From Onchidella celtica (Eukaryota; Mollusca; Gastropoda; Systellommatophora; Onchidiidae): a stretch of DNA of 64,000 bases. Of this stretch, positions 21,984-34,100 are shown one piece after another (within the stretch, counting starts at the first letter, position 1; each line of letters starts with the position of its first letter). The notes under the pieces were generated by a model, which was given only the letters and a program-made list of their open reading frames with translations, did not search any database and was not told the origin of the DNA. The stretch lies in contig OZ007571.1 of assembly GCA_963931925.1 (NCBI GenBank), positions 58,429,625-58,493,624 on the forward strand, given 5' to 3'. Made by a program: the position numbers and the translations under genes.

Positions 21984-24900
21984 TCATGACTTATGGCTTC
22001 TCATGTGACTGATAAGTCCTATTTTTGCCCTGAAGACCCTTCCGCATAAGTGACAAGAGTGCTCCGTTGGTTCAGTACCACTGGGCCTTTTCTTGCGCCG
22101 TTCTCTTTTTTTGATAGCCTGCTGGACTCTGTCAGCTTCCCATGCTTTGCTGCCTCTGGTAAGGGCCGCCCTCCAATTTGCTCGATCAAGCGAGAGCTTT
22201 TCCCACTCACTCACATCAATGGCAAAGGCCTTCAGTGATTGCTTGAGAGTGTCTTTGTAACGTCTCTTTGGGGCCCCAACATTCCTCGTTCCATTGGAGA
22301 GCTCAGAGAAGAAGATTTGCTTAGGGAGTCTGGAGTCGGGCATTCTGACAACATGTCCTGCCCAACGCAGCTGAATTTTTTTCAGGTGGCAGAAGATGCT
22401 CAATTCCTTGGCACGATTGAGGACCTCAGTGTCTGGAATTTTATCCTGCCATTTGATCCTTAGGATCTTTCTAAGGCAGGCCAGATGAAAGTGATTTAGT
22501 TTTCTGGCATGCGATTGGTACACTGTCCAGGTTTCAGCCCCATAGAGTAGGGTGGGAAGGACCACAGCATTGTACACTTTCAGCTTAGTGTCTGTGCGAA
22601 TGCCGGCAACATCCCACACTCTCTTTCGAAGCCTGCCAAATGCAGAGCTGGCTTTGCTGATTCTTGAGGGAATTTCAGTATCAACACGAGCCGTGGAAGA
22701 CAGTGTACTGCCAAGATAGGTGAAGTTCTCCGACACCTTCAGAAGACTGTCATGGACTTTGATATTTGGGGTCACAGGATACTTGTCGTCTGGAGTAGGC
22801 TGATGGAGCACTTCCGTCTTCTTTGTGCTTATTGTGAGGCCAAAGTTGTCACCGGCACTAGAGAACTTATCAACACAGTTTTGCATGCTATCCTCATCGT
22901 GTGCCAGAAGTGCACAATCATCAGCAAATAGTAGGTCACAGACTTGAGTACTTTTGGTTTTGGTTTTTGCCTGAAGTCTCCTGAGGTTGAATAGACTGCC
23001 ATCAGTTCGGTACTTGATGCTTACCCCTTGAGGAGGAGAGCTAAAGGCTTCTTGTAGCATTGCAGAGAACATGATGCTGAACAGAGTTGGGGCTAAGACA
23101 CAACCCTGTTTTACCCCATTTGTGACAGCAAAGGGCTCTGAAACACTGCCGTTACTTTTGACTGCAGCTTGCATGCCATCATGAAACTGGCGCACTATTG
23201 TGATGAATTCGGGTGGACACCCAAACTTCGCCAAGATTTTCCAGAGGCCTTCACGACACAGTGTCAAATGCTTTTGTGAGGTCAACAAATGTGATGTACA
23301 GCGCTTTATTTTGTTCCATGCATTTTTCCTGAATCTGTCTGGCAGCAAAAATCATATCCGCCGTTCCCCTCTCTTTACGAAAGCCACATTGGCTCTCGGG
23401 AAGCAAGTCATTTGACGAGAGGTGATCAAGAAGGCGATTCAGAAGCATTCTTGCCAATATTTTGCCAGCAATTGAAAGTAGAGAGATTCCCCGATTGTTG
23501 TCACAGACTTGGCTGTCCCCTTTGTTTTTGTACGGATGGATGATTGAAGCATCTTTGAAGTCCTGTGGCAGCTTCCCTGCTTTCAACATATGATTGAACA
23601 ACTCGGTCAGCCTTTCAATAAGCTTTTCTCCACCGAAGGCATACACCTCAGCAGGAATTGAATCCAAGCCTGGTGATTTGTTAAAGGACATCTGATTTGT
23701 GGCAGTTCGGGTCTCATTTGCTGTGAATGGCTTGGCAAGAGCTGCATTAATAGGAGTCTGAGGGAGGCGGTCAATGGACTCAGTGTTTATATTTGATGGC
23801 CGATTTAGCACACCTCCGAAATGTTCTGCCCAACGCTGAATTATGGCATTCAATTCAACAATGCGTGTTGAACCATCTGACGCAAGAAGTGGCGTAGTGC
23901 CAGAGCGGGATGGTCCAAACACAGCTCGGAGGCTCTCAAAGAACTTTCTAGTGTTGTTTGTGTCGGCATATTTCTGAGTTTCTCTTACTCGCTCTTCAAG
24001 CCAGTCATTTTTCATTTTCCTCAGCTTCTTCTGGAGTACACCCTTACATGCACGCAGTGCATCAGCTTTTGCTGTGGAAGAGGGGTCACTGCAGTGAACT
24101 TGGATGAGACTATTTTTTTCTTTGATGAGCACTTTGATTTCATTATTTGTATTTGTATTTGTATTTGTATTTGTATAACTCTTTAATCCCATTTGGGAAA
24201 TTTTGCCTTTGTGCCATTGCAGCCCAGTTATAACTGGAGCAGGCACGTCGTCGCCACAGTGCAGCGCCGGTCGGCGTTTTTTTTTTTTTTTTTGGGGGGG
24301 GGGAGATGAGAGGGGAGGGGGAGGGACTGGTAGAGATGAATTTAATTTAATTTTGCCCGGGCAGCGGCCTGTTCGGCCTGCTCTTTACGATTTCCAACTG
24401 CCAAGGTATCTTTAACGTGCGCAACGTGCACACGGGCCCTCCGAATTTTTTCGTCCTTATCCGAGAAGACTAGGTACTCGATCCTACCCCTCAATAGAAT
24501 CAGGGACACGAAAATATGAGAAAAATCCCAAACTTCCAACATGCCTGCACGGCCCGGGTTTCGAACCCGGGACCCTTGGCACGAGAGGCGAGCACCTTGC
24601 CTCTAGACCACCTTGTCCCCTTATCATTATCATTGAACCAGTCCTGGTGCTTGCGGACAGGAAAACCAACTGTGCTGCTGGCGCAAGAGTGTACAGTCGT
24701 ATTTAGGTCAGTCCAGCTCTGTTCAATGTTCTCAGGGTCAAAAGTCACGCAATCCAATTTTGAGGAGAGTTCTGATGAGAGCTCGCTCTGTTTCTCAGCT
24801 GAGCAGAGTTTTGAAACATTTAGGCGTTTAGGTGGCGCTTTCCCTTGAGGGCGTCTATTGCGCCTCAATGTTAGTCTGAGCTTGCAAACAATGAGTCTGT

Positions 24901-25687
24901 GGTCAGTTCCACACTCGGCACCACACATCGCCTTTGTTACAAGGACATCCTTTCTGTCAGTCTTCCTCACAATGACATAGTCTATGAGATGCCAATGCTT
25001 TGAGCGGGGATGCATCCATGACGTTCTGTTTCTCACGGGGAGACTAAAATTTGTGTTGGTAATGAACAGGCCAAATTCAGCGCACAAAGTAAGTAAGCGC
25101 AACCCATTGTTATTGCATGAACCAACTCCATGAGGGCCAAAAACATTTGGCCACGCTGAGATTTCTGAGCCAACCCTAGCATTGAAGTCCCCCAAGAGAA
25201 TCAGCTTATCAGCTGCCGGGACAGAGCATATGACAGATTCTAGATCAGAATAGAACTTGTCTTTGGCTTCATCTGGGTTTGTCATGGTGGGCGCATATGC
25301 GCTAATGAGGGTGGCTGACTGGCTTTTCCCAACTGGGATCCTGAGTGTCATTAGCCTGTCATTTATTTCAATTGGCATGGACTGCAAGTTTCTGACAAGG
25401 TCATTTTTAATTGCAAACCCAACACCATGCTGTCTCGGTTCGACTGCACCCTTGCCTTTCCAGAAGAAGGTGTATCCACCACTGAGCTCTTTGAGTTGGC
25501 CACTATCAGGGAGTCTGGTCTCACTGAGTGCCACTATGTCCAGGTTGTACCTGCTGAGCTCAATGGCAATAAGTGCAGTGCGTCTTTCCGGGTTGTTTGA
25601 GTTGTCCTGTAGTGTGCGTATATTCCAGGCTCCTAGCCTGAGTAAGCTGAATTTCTTTTTGTTTCGACCGCAAAAAGGGATCCCCAC
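21984..25687 (-). pseudogene. Endonuclease-reverse transcriptase ORF of LINE copy A (broken)
   Basis: The frame runs from an apurinic endonuclease-like domain (WNIRTL, SETRLPD, GDFNAR, DHRL motifs; 25687-about 24880) to the RT palm and a C-terminal C2H2 finger ending at 21984. Two breaks are visible. A SINE occupies 24145-24620. Relative to copy B, two bases are missing near 23250, just after the RT motif A (DLTKAFDTV), shifting the frame in the catalytic core. The FADD catalytic box survives in the downstream frame. At the protein level it differs from copy B at only about fifteen positions. This copy cannot make a working protein. Confidence 0.9.
24145..24620 (-). mobile_element. tRNA-derived SINE inserted in LINE copy A
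   Basis: Comparison with copy B shows 476 bp of extra DNA. On the minus strand it begins with a tRNA-like head: A box TGGTCTAGAGG (24600-24610) and B box GGTTCGAAACC (24557-24567). The B box sits in a strong CCCGGGTT/AACCCGGG stem-loop. A body follows with a motif around CACGTTAAAGATACC (24405-24420), then a C11-13/A17 tract on this strand (24283-24305). The end is an (AAATAC)n tail at 24145-24176. An ATAA duplication at the junctions is consistent with a short target duplication. The head is loosely Glu-like; the exact tRNA is uncertain. Confidence 0.9.
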
Positions 25688-25704
25688 TGGTCGCGGTATA
25701 CCAG

Positions 25705-26305
25705 TCAGGGTGATGTGAAGTGGGCTTTCTTTAGGGCACCTTTTCTAGCCCCTTCCTCAGTTGAGGTGAGCAGTGCTATCCTTAAATAAGGCTGCTCAGC
25801 TACTGTGGGTGCTGCCTCCCCACGCCTCCACTTCAATCGACGATGAAGCGACCATAGCCCACAGCCACCAACGTGTAGGTCTGTGCTAACAGCTTCCAGT
25901 CTATCCAAACCTGCTGCCACCGCACTCGCCCATCGCCGTTGGAATTTTGAGAGGAAAGAAGACGAACGCAAAGATGAAAGAAGACGAGGTGAGTGTTAAG
26001 ACTGGCGCAAAGAGTTTGTTTTTAGTGAAAAAGAGCTGCGCAAACATCAGACTCACTCTCTCGCCTGGACACAACTTATCCAAGTGGCAAGACAAGGTCA
26101 AGACGACTGGAAATGTATCCAGGTGCAGGAGGATGCCAGAGGGACAGTCATATTGCCTGACCGGCTGCCTGTAGGCTACTCCACAGCCTCGCAGTCCCAA
26201 CTGACTAGGGTGAAAGACCCGAACCAAAGAACACCAATACTGGTGGATGCTCTGTGTCACGATATCCAGGCCAGAGTGACGGTATATTGCCATCTGCCCT
26301 ATCAA
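25705..26305 (-). pseudogene. Upstream ORF1-like frame of LINE copy A (frameshifted)
   Basis: This matches the 195-codon upstream frame of copy B, but one extra base near 25967 splits it into two frames. No domain is recognised. It may be 5' untranslated sequence rather than a protein gene. Confidence 0.4.
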
Positions 26306-26653
26306 TCAACCACTGGCCTGCTGCCGCCAGCTTCGAAGCTGCGTCCGGGAAGTTTGCTCAATTCTTCGTCTGTGATTTAGGCAAACAAGCCTATGACCAC
26401 ACCGCTACCGGGGGCCAATATGAAGGACTCAAATACTGAGGGTCACATTGTGCCCTAGCATGTGGCCGTTGGGTTAGATGAAACCTCCTCCGCCCTGGCC
26501 GTTTGCACCGACAGGTGCACGCCCACTGATACCATGCTAGCGTACCAGTTCATGGAACAGGTTGTACTGGATTACATGTTACCAGTAGCAGATGTTTCTG
26601 ACCTGACCATAAAATTAATCGAATGACCATAAAATTAATCGAATGAATAATTA

Positions 26654-28083
26654 GGAACGGGCTAATCAGCAAAGGTTGGTGAACTGGTGCAGTGCCCAAC
26701 AGTACAGGCCAGGATTGCCTCTAAAGTCCACGACAGAAGATAGTGTCATTCTCTCTGTTGCCAAGTATTATCCCGTTCCATATAGGCTTACCTAATCTAG
26801 CAGTTACGATGGTTTAATACCAGTAAACCAACATTCTTATTGCAAGGTATCCTGGCTTCGTGTGTCACTGATATAATGTAATTAGTCACTACATTAGCCT
26901 TAGTCTTAGGCGCACACGAAGGGTGCGTGGTAACCGTTTCCCATCTCAGACGCAAAGGCAGATCGATTATAATAAACAAGTGAGAAGAGCTGTGTTTGTA
27001 CGACAACCTCTGATCTACAGTTTACACTATTCTGTGTTGTACCGAGGAACCTCGTTACTTAATAATTATGATTGGGTCTACACGCCTAACATCATTTCAT
27101 TTCCTTCAATTGACTGGTGGCTCCAGAGAGCAAAGGTTCTCGCCCAGGGGAAAATCCTCTCACCCCCCCCCCCAGGAGGGGGGGGGGATACCTATATCTA
27201 CGTCCTGTCAACTACTGTATCTTCAGTTATGATCTTGTTACAACCAGAAACAAAGGTAAGTGTAGAACTACCAGGTCTGAACGTCCTATGCATAAACTTC
27301 TGTCAAACTTCTAAGAATTCCATTAAATTGCTTCGAAACATAAACTGGCCTGGAAATAAGGCCACGGCGCATGAATGTGTGTGTGTGTGGCCGGGGGGGG
27401 GGGGGGCAAGTTTTAAAGGCTTAAGAATCACTGAACTAACCAGCCTTCTTAGTAGAGAATGTACCCCCTCCTTTCCTAAATGAGTTCCAATGTGATGTTT
27501 GAGTGACAGACACTGGTGTTAATCTTCGACCCAATGGCCAGTAAATAATTCCAGGATTCCATCGCTGACCGCTTGTTATGCTGCCAGGCTGACTCGAGAC
27601 ACGGGCGAGGCGGGCGTCTGTAGCCCAGAATGGACGGCCAGTGTTTGGCAAATAGATAGCCCCTCTGTACAAAACCTATGCTTTACGTCGTGCTGAAGCA
27701 TTGAGAGGTGGTAATTTCTAAAGCACTTTCAGTCAATTAACGTGATAGATCACTCTTGATTTCAATGTCCGTAGTTAGCAATTTCAGACAAATTAGCCTG
27801 TGGATGGTTCACGGAGAGTTCTGAAATAGACGGACAACCGAATCTCAAATTATAACAGTGGCACGGCCTCTTGTCAAATTAGCACCTCTGATTTCTTATT
27901 GGTGAAAACTTATAATATTTAGGCCACGTTATAGTGATCGTTAATTCTACTTTGTGGCTACGGTTAATAATTATTGTCCTCAAAGAAAGAAACTACATCC
28001 CTACGTATTTGGTAAGGTACAGTTACCCACCATGTAAAACATTAAAAATGACCACATAACAACTCATGAAGCAAACTAACTTA
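26654..28083. other. Gene-free segment
   Basis: No supported gene. It contains an exact C11-AGGA-G10 hairpin (27163-27187) and a G-rich tract near 27391-27406. Confidence 0.4.
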
Positions 28084-28523
28084 TCTATACTATATATATT
28101 TGTGGACTTGAGATTTTTCGTTGCAAAAGGCTTCTGAACCACTCAACATTCGACTTCAAATTTTATATGGTGCATCAGAATGGATGTAAGGGTGCACAGT
28201 TTTTAATAGAAGTCTCAAATCGGTGTAGTTTTTTTTATTGGAAATTTATTGTTTCCCCAATTTTAGATCTATTTCGAGTCATTGTTTTCCATTTTAAGGT
28301 TTCATTGACGCTGCGCATGCGCATTATGTTTGTTTTGAAGTTAAAACTGAAAGACAGCGAAAGTGCAAATCCCTACCAGAAATGAGTGCGTTGTGTGCTG
28401 GTGCGCATGAAATCTGTAGTGAGGCTCTAGGATATGGGAAGTTTTCTAGACCGAAGAGAGAGAGAGAAAGAGAAAACGGTGGGTACACAGGTTAACCCGG
28501 ATAATGCCGGGTGCTTCAGCTAG
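28084..28523 (+). mobile_element. Non-autonomous Helitron (440 bp)
   Basis: It starts TCTATACTATATATATT just after a host A (28083) and ends in CTAG just before a host T (28524). Eleven nucleotides before the end lies a perfect 6-bp hairpin (ACCCGG, 6-nt loop, CCGGGT; 28495-28512). These are the three hallmarks of Helitrons: 5' TC, 3' hairpin plus CTRR, and insertion between A and T without duplication. No Rep/helicase frame is present, so it would depend on an autonomous relative. A GA-rich stretch lies at 28456-28476. Confidence 0.85.
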
Positions 28524-29972
28524 TAAAAAAAATTCTCATTCGCCTTGATCAAAACAATAATTGTTTGCTCAGCAGTCGCTCGTCACATCTTCAACGCAAC
28601 TTACTTGCTCACCTGAACACTGTTGTTGCAGAAAAAGGAAAAGTCAAATAAATCTAAACGACGGAGTTGTCATGGATTTTTTATAAAATGATGTCATTCA
28701 TACTGTGAAATTCACGGAAAATGTAAAAGAGGTTATATGATTCTTCTAATAACCAATTAGAAACAGCTTGTCATGTCTTTGAGTCAACTTGCCAATCATA
28801 TTTACCATCTCGTCCCACCCCATAGCAGGGTGTAAAAGGGTGTAATACTTCCACATTGGGTCATACCTTCCACTTCAGTTAGTTTAGAAGAAAAAAAGAA
28901 AGCCCACGTGCAACCGATGAAATCTGCGGCAGTGCGAGCACGTAGAAGCTTCTTGAGAGAACGCAAGTACGTATAATTCCCCTGGTGTCTTGAGTACTCT
29001 ATGGGGTCAGCCACACAAGAAAGATAGTACATGTTATAACATTAAGATGAGGCCTTCGCGACATTCAATGTGCTGGTGAATGTTGTAACTAAAAGACAAC
29101 GTCCTGAAAACAATCATCAGTAGAAAGTGCATGAAATTTGAAGATTATACATTTGCTCTCAACTGATGAACTGAGAAGGCTGTGATGCGCGGTGAAGTTT
29201 CTCTTCTACTGGCTTGGACGAATGAACGAATGGGACGAAGAAATTTCAGATCCTCAGCCAACTACAAACGCATTGTTTACTGCAACAACTATACGCACAG
29301 GCACTCCTTTTCCGGTTGTATTTAGTTTCACCCGTGTTTCAATAGTGAGAGAGAGAAGACGGAGCTAAATAATATTTAAAAAATGGATCAAGCCTCAGGT
29401 CAGAAGATCCTCTATCGATACACTCTGACAACTTCCAGATTTTCAATATCAAAGCAATCATCCAAATCATTACGCCGCTGCCCCAACCATTTCATTTTCC
29501 TAAACAAACACGATTCCCTTTAGCGACACGATTCTCGGCAAATCTGATAGTGAAAGCAAAATAAGTTTTCGAGCCACGCAGGGCGGTTATTTTGCTGATT
29601 TTGTTTTTCTTCTCACCGTTTTTCAGTTTTTTCGGGTTTTACTCGAAGGCACGAGAGATTAAAGGTAAGTGACTATAGGTTTTACCTAAAGAGTCGAAGA
29701 CATTTTTTGGGGTGAGGGGTGGGTGTAAAAAGACGTTTTCCTTCTCCAGGGATCCCTTGTTTTGCGGTTGGTCATGATGGTATTAGTGTATTTTCATGGC
29801 GTAATTTCAACAAAAGCCACAGGCAGAAGATTAAAGAACATGGTTGTGATTTAAGCTCTGACCAAAGATCTGAAAATACACGACAACTGTAACACTGTAC
29901 AAAAGCAAGAAGATCACGGACTGTCACAGACATTCTTTTTATGTCAATAACTGATACGATAAATTAATATCG
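28524..29972. other. Gene-free segment
   Basis: No supported gene, RNA gene or repeat; ordinary AT-rich DNA. Confidence 0.4.
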
Positions 29973-29988
29973 TTTATAATCAGTGATG

Positions 29989-30197
29989 TGGAGTCGGAGT
30001 CGGAGTCGTGGAGTCGGAGTCGAGGAGTCGGTACATTTTGCTGGAGTCGGAGTCGGAGTCGGAGTCGAAAAGTATGTTCACCCGGAGTCGGAGTCGGAGT
30101 CGGAGTCGGAGTCGGAGTCGAAAAATTAATTTCGACTGGAGTCAGAGTCGGAGTCGGGAAAATAAATTTTGGCTGGAGTCGGAGTCGGAGTCGGAGA
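29989..30197 (+). repeat. GGAGTC hexamer array, left
   Basis: Blocks of (GGAGTC)n are separated by short AT-rich spacers. The motif reads inward from the left terminal repeat and is an extension of it (the terminal repeat itself contains GGAGTCGG). Confidence 0.95.
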
Positions 30198-30309
30198 CGA
30201 ACCATAAAATAATTCATGTTAAAAAAGAAAGAAAATATTCCAAGCCAAGTGATTACCTAATCTAGCCTAGCTTAAACTGATAGTTGAAATTCTAGATCTA
30301 TTCCTTTAG

Positions 30310-30475
30310 CAGGGCTTGAATTAGGCAATCAGGAGGGCAGGCAAAAATGCCTGAAAAACATAGGGCACCAAGGCAATTTAGTATTGCAAAGAAAGGCAAT
30401 TTGCCAGGGCACCAAGGCAATTTGCTAGGGCAGCAAAGCAAATTGCCTTGATGCCCCGGTGTATTTCAAGCCCTG
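30310..30475. mobile_element. Nested hAT-like MITE (166 bp)
   Basis: An 11-bp inverted repeat CAGGGCTTGAA lies at both ends. This terminus is common in hAT MITEs of animals. The interior carries repeated GGCACCAAGGCAATTTG-like words. The flanks (CTTTAG and CTTAAG) are similar but not an exact 8-bp duplication, so superfamily assignment rests on the termini. Confidence 0.65.
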
Positions 30476-30868
30476 CTTAAGTTAACTAGGCTAATTCACA
30501 AAATGCTTGTATGTGTATTGCATATTTATGTTAGCTGACATATTTGATAATAATGGGCACCTTCTAAAATAATAGTCCATTATTTTTGCTTTTATGTTTT
30601 TGACTTGTAACAACCAACGGTCCCACCAGGGCAGAAGGCATATTTTACGAATTTCCAAGTTGCTGAAATAACAAAAATCAGGCATAATCGACTTGTGCCA
30701 TCGTGGAATACTGCTGACAACACTTAACCTGTACATCTAAAAATGTGAACATTATTTTTGTAGAATTGTGGGGGGAAAAAATGAAATATTTGATGTTTGT
30801 CTACCAGATAAAGTGATTTCAAAAACAATATTAAAAGTCTTGAGGCGGAGTCATACTTTTTCAAAGTC

Positions 30869-31077
30869 TGGAGTCGGAGTCGGAGTCGGAGTCGGAGTCG
30901 GAGTCGGACTTTTTTCAAAGTCTGGAGTCGGAGTCGGAGTCGGAGTCGGACTTATTTAAAGTCTGGAGTCGGAGTCGGAGTCGGAGTCGGACTTTTTTCA
31001 AAGCCTGGAGTCGGAGTCGGAGTCGGAGCCGTGTTTTTTTAAAAGCCTGGAGTCGGAGTCGGAGTCGGAGTCGAAAA
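30869..31077 (+). repeat. GGAGTC hexamer array, right
   Basis: A higher-order pattern is visible: a spacer ending in CAAAG(T/C)CT, then several GGAGTC copies, then GGACTT. The array has the same orientation as the left one, so only the extreme ends of the transposon are inverted. Confidence 0.95.
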
Positions 31078-31110
31078 AATTTTTACCGACTCCACATCAC
31101 TGTTTATAAT

Positions 31111-34100
31111 TTCTCTAACATACATTTGATAATCTGCAAAAGAACCCCCAAAAGGCCAGAAATGTTATGATTTATAAAAACAGCTTGACGCCATCAATTG
31201 ACAACCTAAAGATTGCCAAAAAGGTTTTCTTGACACTTCAACTTGTCACGTTTGGGAGAAGAAAAAACAACTTTCAGTACAGGAAAGACAGTGGCTTGTC
31301 AAGTCTGTTCTGCTCTCCGGGAAATCGTGCATTACTCCAAAGAGTCTTATAGCGTTCTAACTAATATTAAGCTAAAATCAAGAGGCATATAGTTTTTTGT
31401 GTGTGTGTTGTTGTTTTTTTACTAACATTTACTACAAGGATAATGTAATCTTTTACCAAACCAATGCTTTGAGGATGTATCCATGCATGCTCCTATGCAG
31501 ATAACTGTTTTCAGGCTGAAAAATCAAGGTATGCAAAGTCTTTCGTCCTATGCGACAAACCGATTTTATGCGACATAACCGACGTCACTTCTTTTGCTTC
31601 AGTTGCTGAATCTTGAATGTGTTGTTGTTGATATAATAGATCAGCAGTTCAACTGAGGATTCAGATGAAATTTGTTTGGATTTCAGTGTGGAAGTTACCT
31701 AGGCCTTTGAATAATGCACACTACAAGTACTGTAAAAGTAACAAGAGCTTCTTTTCTTTGCTTTGTAGTCGATTGAGTATAATAATTTCTACTGCCATCC
31801 AACTCAATCTCAGTTGTTTGATTCCACTGATCCCGATAGCACGATTAGTGTTACTAGGTCAATGGAAATTCGAACATGAGTTGAATTAATAAAGCATTGA
31901 GACATGGCTGTTGGGGGAAACTGTTCAAAACCGCCGAAATTTCGGATAGAAACGTATAGGGGATGGGGAAAGAGCGACTACTCCTTTTTTCTTTTTCGGG
32001 AATGCGTGGGTGGGGCATGATGTATAGTTATTAAAAATATTAGTTCTCCATCGCCACTCGCCTATCTCAGGACCATCACAAAGCATTAAAAGGCGTACAA
32101 ACGACATTAGAAACAAGCACCAATAAAACTATAGAGAGTACGAAAAAGGAACTACTCATGCTTTCAGTCACTGCGGAACTTTATCTGGCCGAATAAACAA
32201 TGGAAGTCAAACCATTTTTTAAAAAGAATTTACCTTACTAAACGAATAGAGACGGTTTGTTTTTGTTTTTTTACTTCGTTTCGCTATGTTTAAACCGTGT
32301 GCCACGCCCTGTTCAATCCTACAGCTTTTGTGTCTGCGTGTGAGTGTGTGTGTTTGCTGTTGTTATTGTTGTTGCTGTTGATATTGTTGTTTCTAAGAAG
32401 CTCTGGATAATTGTGTAATACTGTGGCTGTTTTAGCCCAAACAAACGGTCAATATCCTGGCGCTTCTAGCCTCTACATGACCCCTTCCCTAAATCCACTT
32501 ATACCTTGTTAACCTTCATTAAGACACCTGGTTTATCTTGGGCAGGCACCTGCAGCACAGGATCCTACCCGTTAGGCCCAATTTGCTAACAGCAGTGCGT
32601 AATAAGTTTGGACCGCCAATAATAATATTATTGTTGCAGATACCTAAAACAGTTTTCTGTACATGAATTACATCTGTTTGGGTCAAGGAATTAAAAAAAT
32701 TGTACAGACAGAAAGTCAACTAAAATGCTGGAGCAGCGTGATGTAATTATGTGAAATGACCAAAATTCAAACCCTATTGAATTACGTTGAAGTGAAGACT
32801 GGACGATCGGTATGGGGCTGAAGTTACTGTGGTCAGTATGCTTGCGTGTAAAATTCATCTCAGAAACATAAACAGTCGTGATTAATACTATTCTGTCGTG
32901 AGATCTATGTGAATTAATTATAACGTCCATTATCTCCCAACTTGTCCACATGTGTATGTTTCATTCGCAGCTGTGTAAAATTCATACTTTAATCTTTGCC
33001 TTCATGACGTGGCCATGTCTTTCTTTGATTTTTCATTCCTGCCACAGGAACGAATTACTTCAAACACTACTGAATTGCATTCATTGAAACTGTAAAGCAC
33101 AGTTTTGCCCACGCTCAGATAAATATTTCATTTTCAACACGGCATCGACTGCTGTATAAATTAAACATTTCCTCGGTGTTTTGTCATGGAAAAAGATTAG
33201 AGGTATGCGGTTTCGTTCAGGAGTCGATGAAATCTATACACATCTGATAAAGCATAAAGCTTCTTTTCTGTGGGTTGACGACCAGCGTAGCTTAAAAGCC
33301 CTCCGAACGAGGGAATGAGAGGAGAGAACGGTTTAAGTCTTTGCTATTCATGCGGCAAAAACGAAAGAATAGAGGTCGACAAATTGATAGAAACTAAAAA
33401 TTCCCATTCCTTATCAGACAAATAACGCCCGCGGCCCTGCCTACAGAGAATCTAACAAAACTGTCTCCTTTTCACGCTTCATCACCTTGGCGTATTCTCA
33501 AGCTTGCGAATCCATTCATAAAGTATAAGACTTTCATTACAACGCCTTCATTTTATCCACAATTTGACTGTTTACACAAGATGTGCGGACATTCAGACTG
33601 CAACCGGGCACTATTTGAATGGCTGCACAAGCCATTTGGGTTCTGGCTCAGATTAGTTTCAATATCCCAAAACTTGAATTCGATTTCTCGGGAGGTGTCG
33701 CGAAAACGCATCAGAAAACATCGGGTTCAATTGAGGGTTCTTCTAAAATCTGAAATACAGCGTGTTCTTTTGTTTTAATTCTCTGGCTTGTTGGTCAAAG
33801 GAGTTGTTTGGATTCTCCCGGTGGTCCGTGTCTATGAATTGGACATATATGTGTGTGTGTGTGTGTGTGTTTGTCCTGCTGTTAGTCGTTTTGTCTAATT
33901 GGGACTCGATTTATATTTTCATGGAAAGCCTTCTCGTGCATTAGTAATTTGTATTCAATTTTTCGAAGTTTCAAACATAAAATAGAGATGAAATGGAGAC
34001 CTGTCTCTCTCTCTCTGTACCATATTCTGCGCCAGGGTTCGCTAACCACCAAACATTCCGCAAATCTCTGCGGTTTTATACCTACCAGTTCAATCCGTGC

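Larger units (their letters stand above)
21837..26640 (-). mobile_element. APE-type LINE, copy A (near full length, SINE-interrupted)
   Basis: Non-LTR retrotransposon on the minus strand. A 13-bp target duplication GAATGAATAATTA occurs at 21824-21836 and 26641-26653. The 3' tail is (ATT)n, as in copy B. Without the inserted SINE it is about 4.3 kb. It extends about 228 bp further at the 5' end than copy B and ends there in a 20-bp tandem duplication. It encodes an upstream frame and an endonuclease-RT protein ending in a C2H2 finger. The clade is probably RTE-like, but I could not place it firmly. Confidence 0.9.
29981..31102. mobile_element. Non-autonomous hAT-type transposon with GGAGTC arrays
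   Basis: The ends form a 17-bp perfect terminal inverted repeat, CAGTGATGTGGAGTCGG. An 8-bp direct duplication TTTATAAT flanks it (29973-29980 and 31103-31110). An 8-bp target duplication and CAG-type ends are characteristic of the hAT superfamily. No transposase frame is present. Two subterminal zones are built of GGAGTC hexamers (29989-30197 and 30869-31077). A smaller MITE is nested at 30310-30475. Ser/Arg/Glu-rich frames here are artefacts of the hexamer. Confidence 0.9.

Noticed and set aside
29988-30265. Ser/Arg/Glu-rich frames resembling an SR protein
   Set aside because: Direct translation of the GGAGTC hexamers inside a DNA transposon; no start or domain context.
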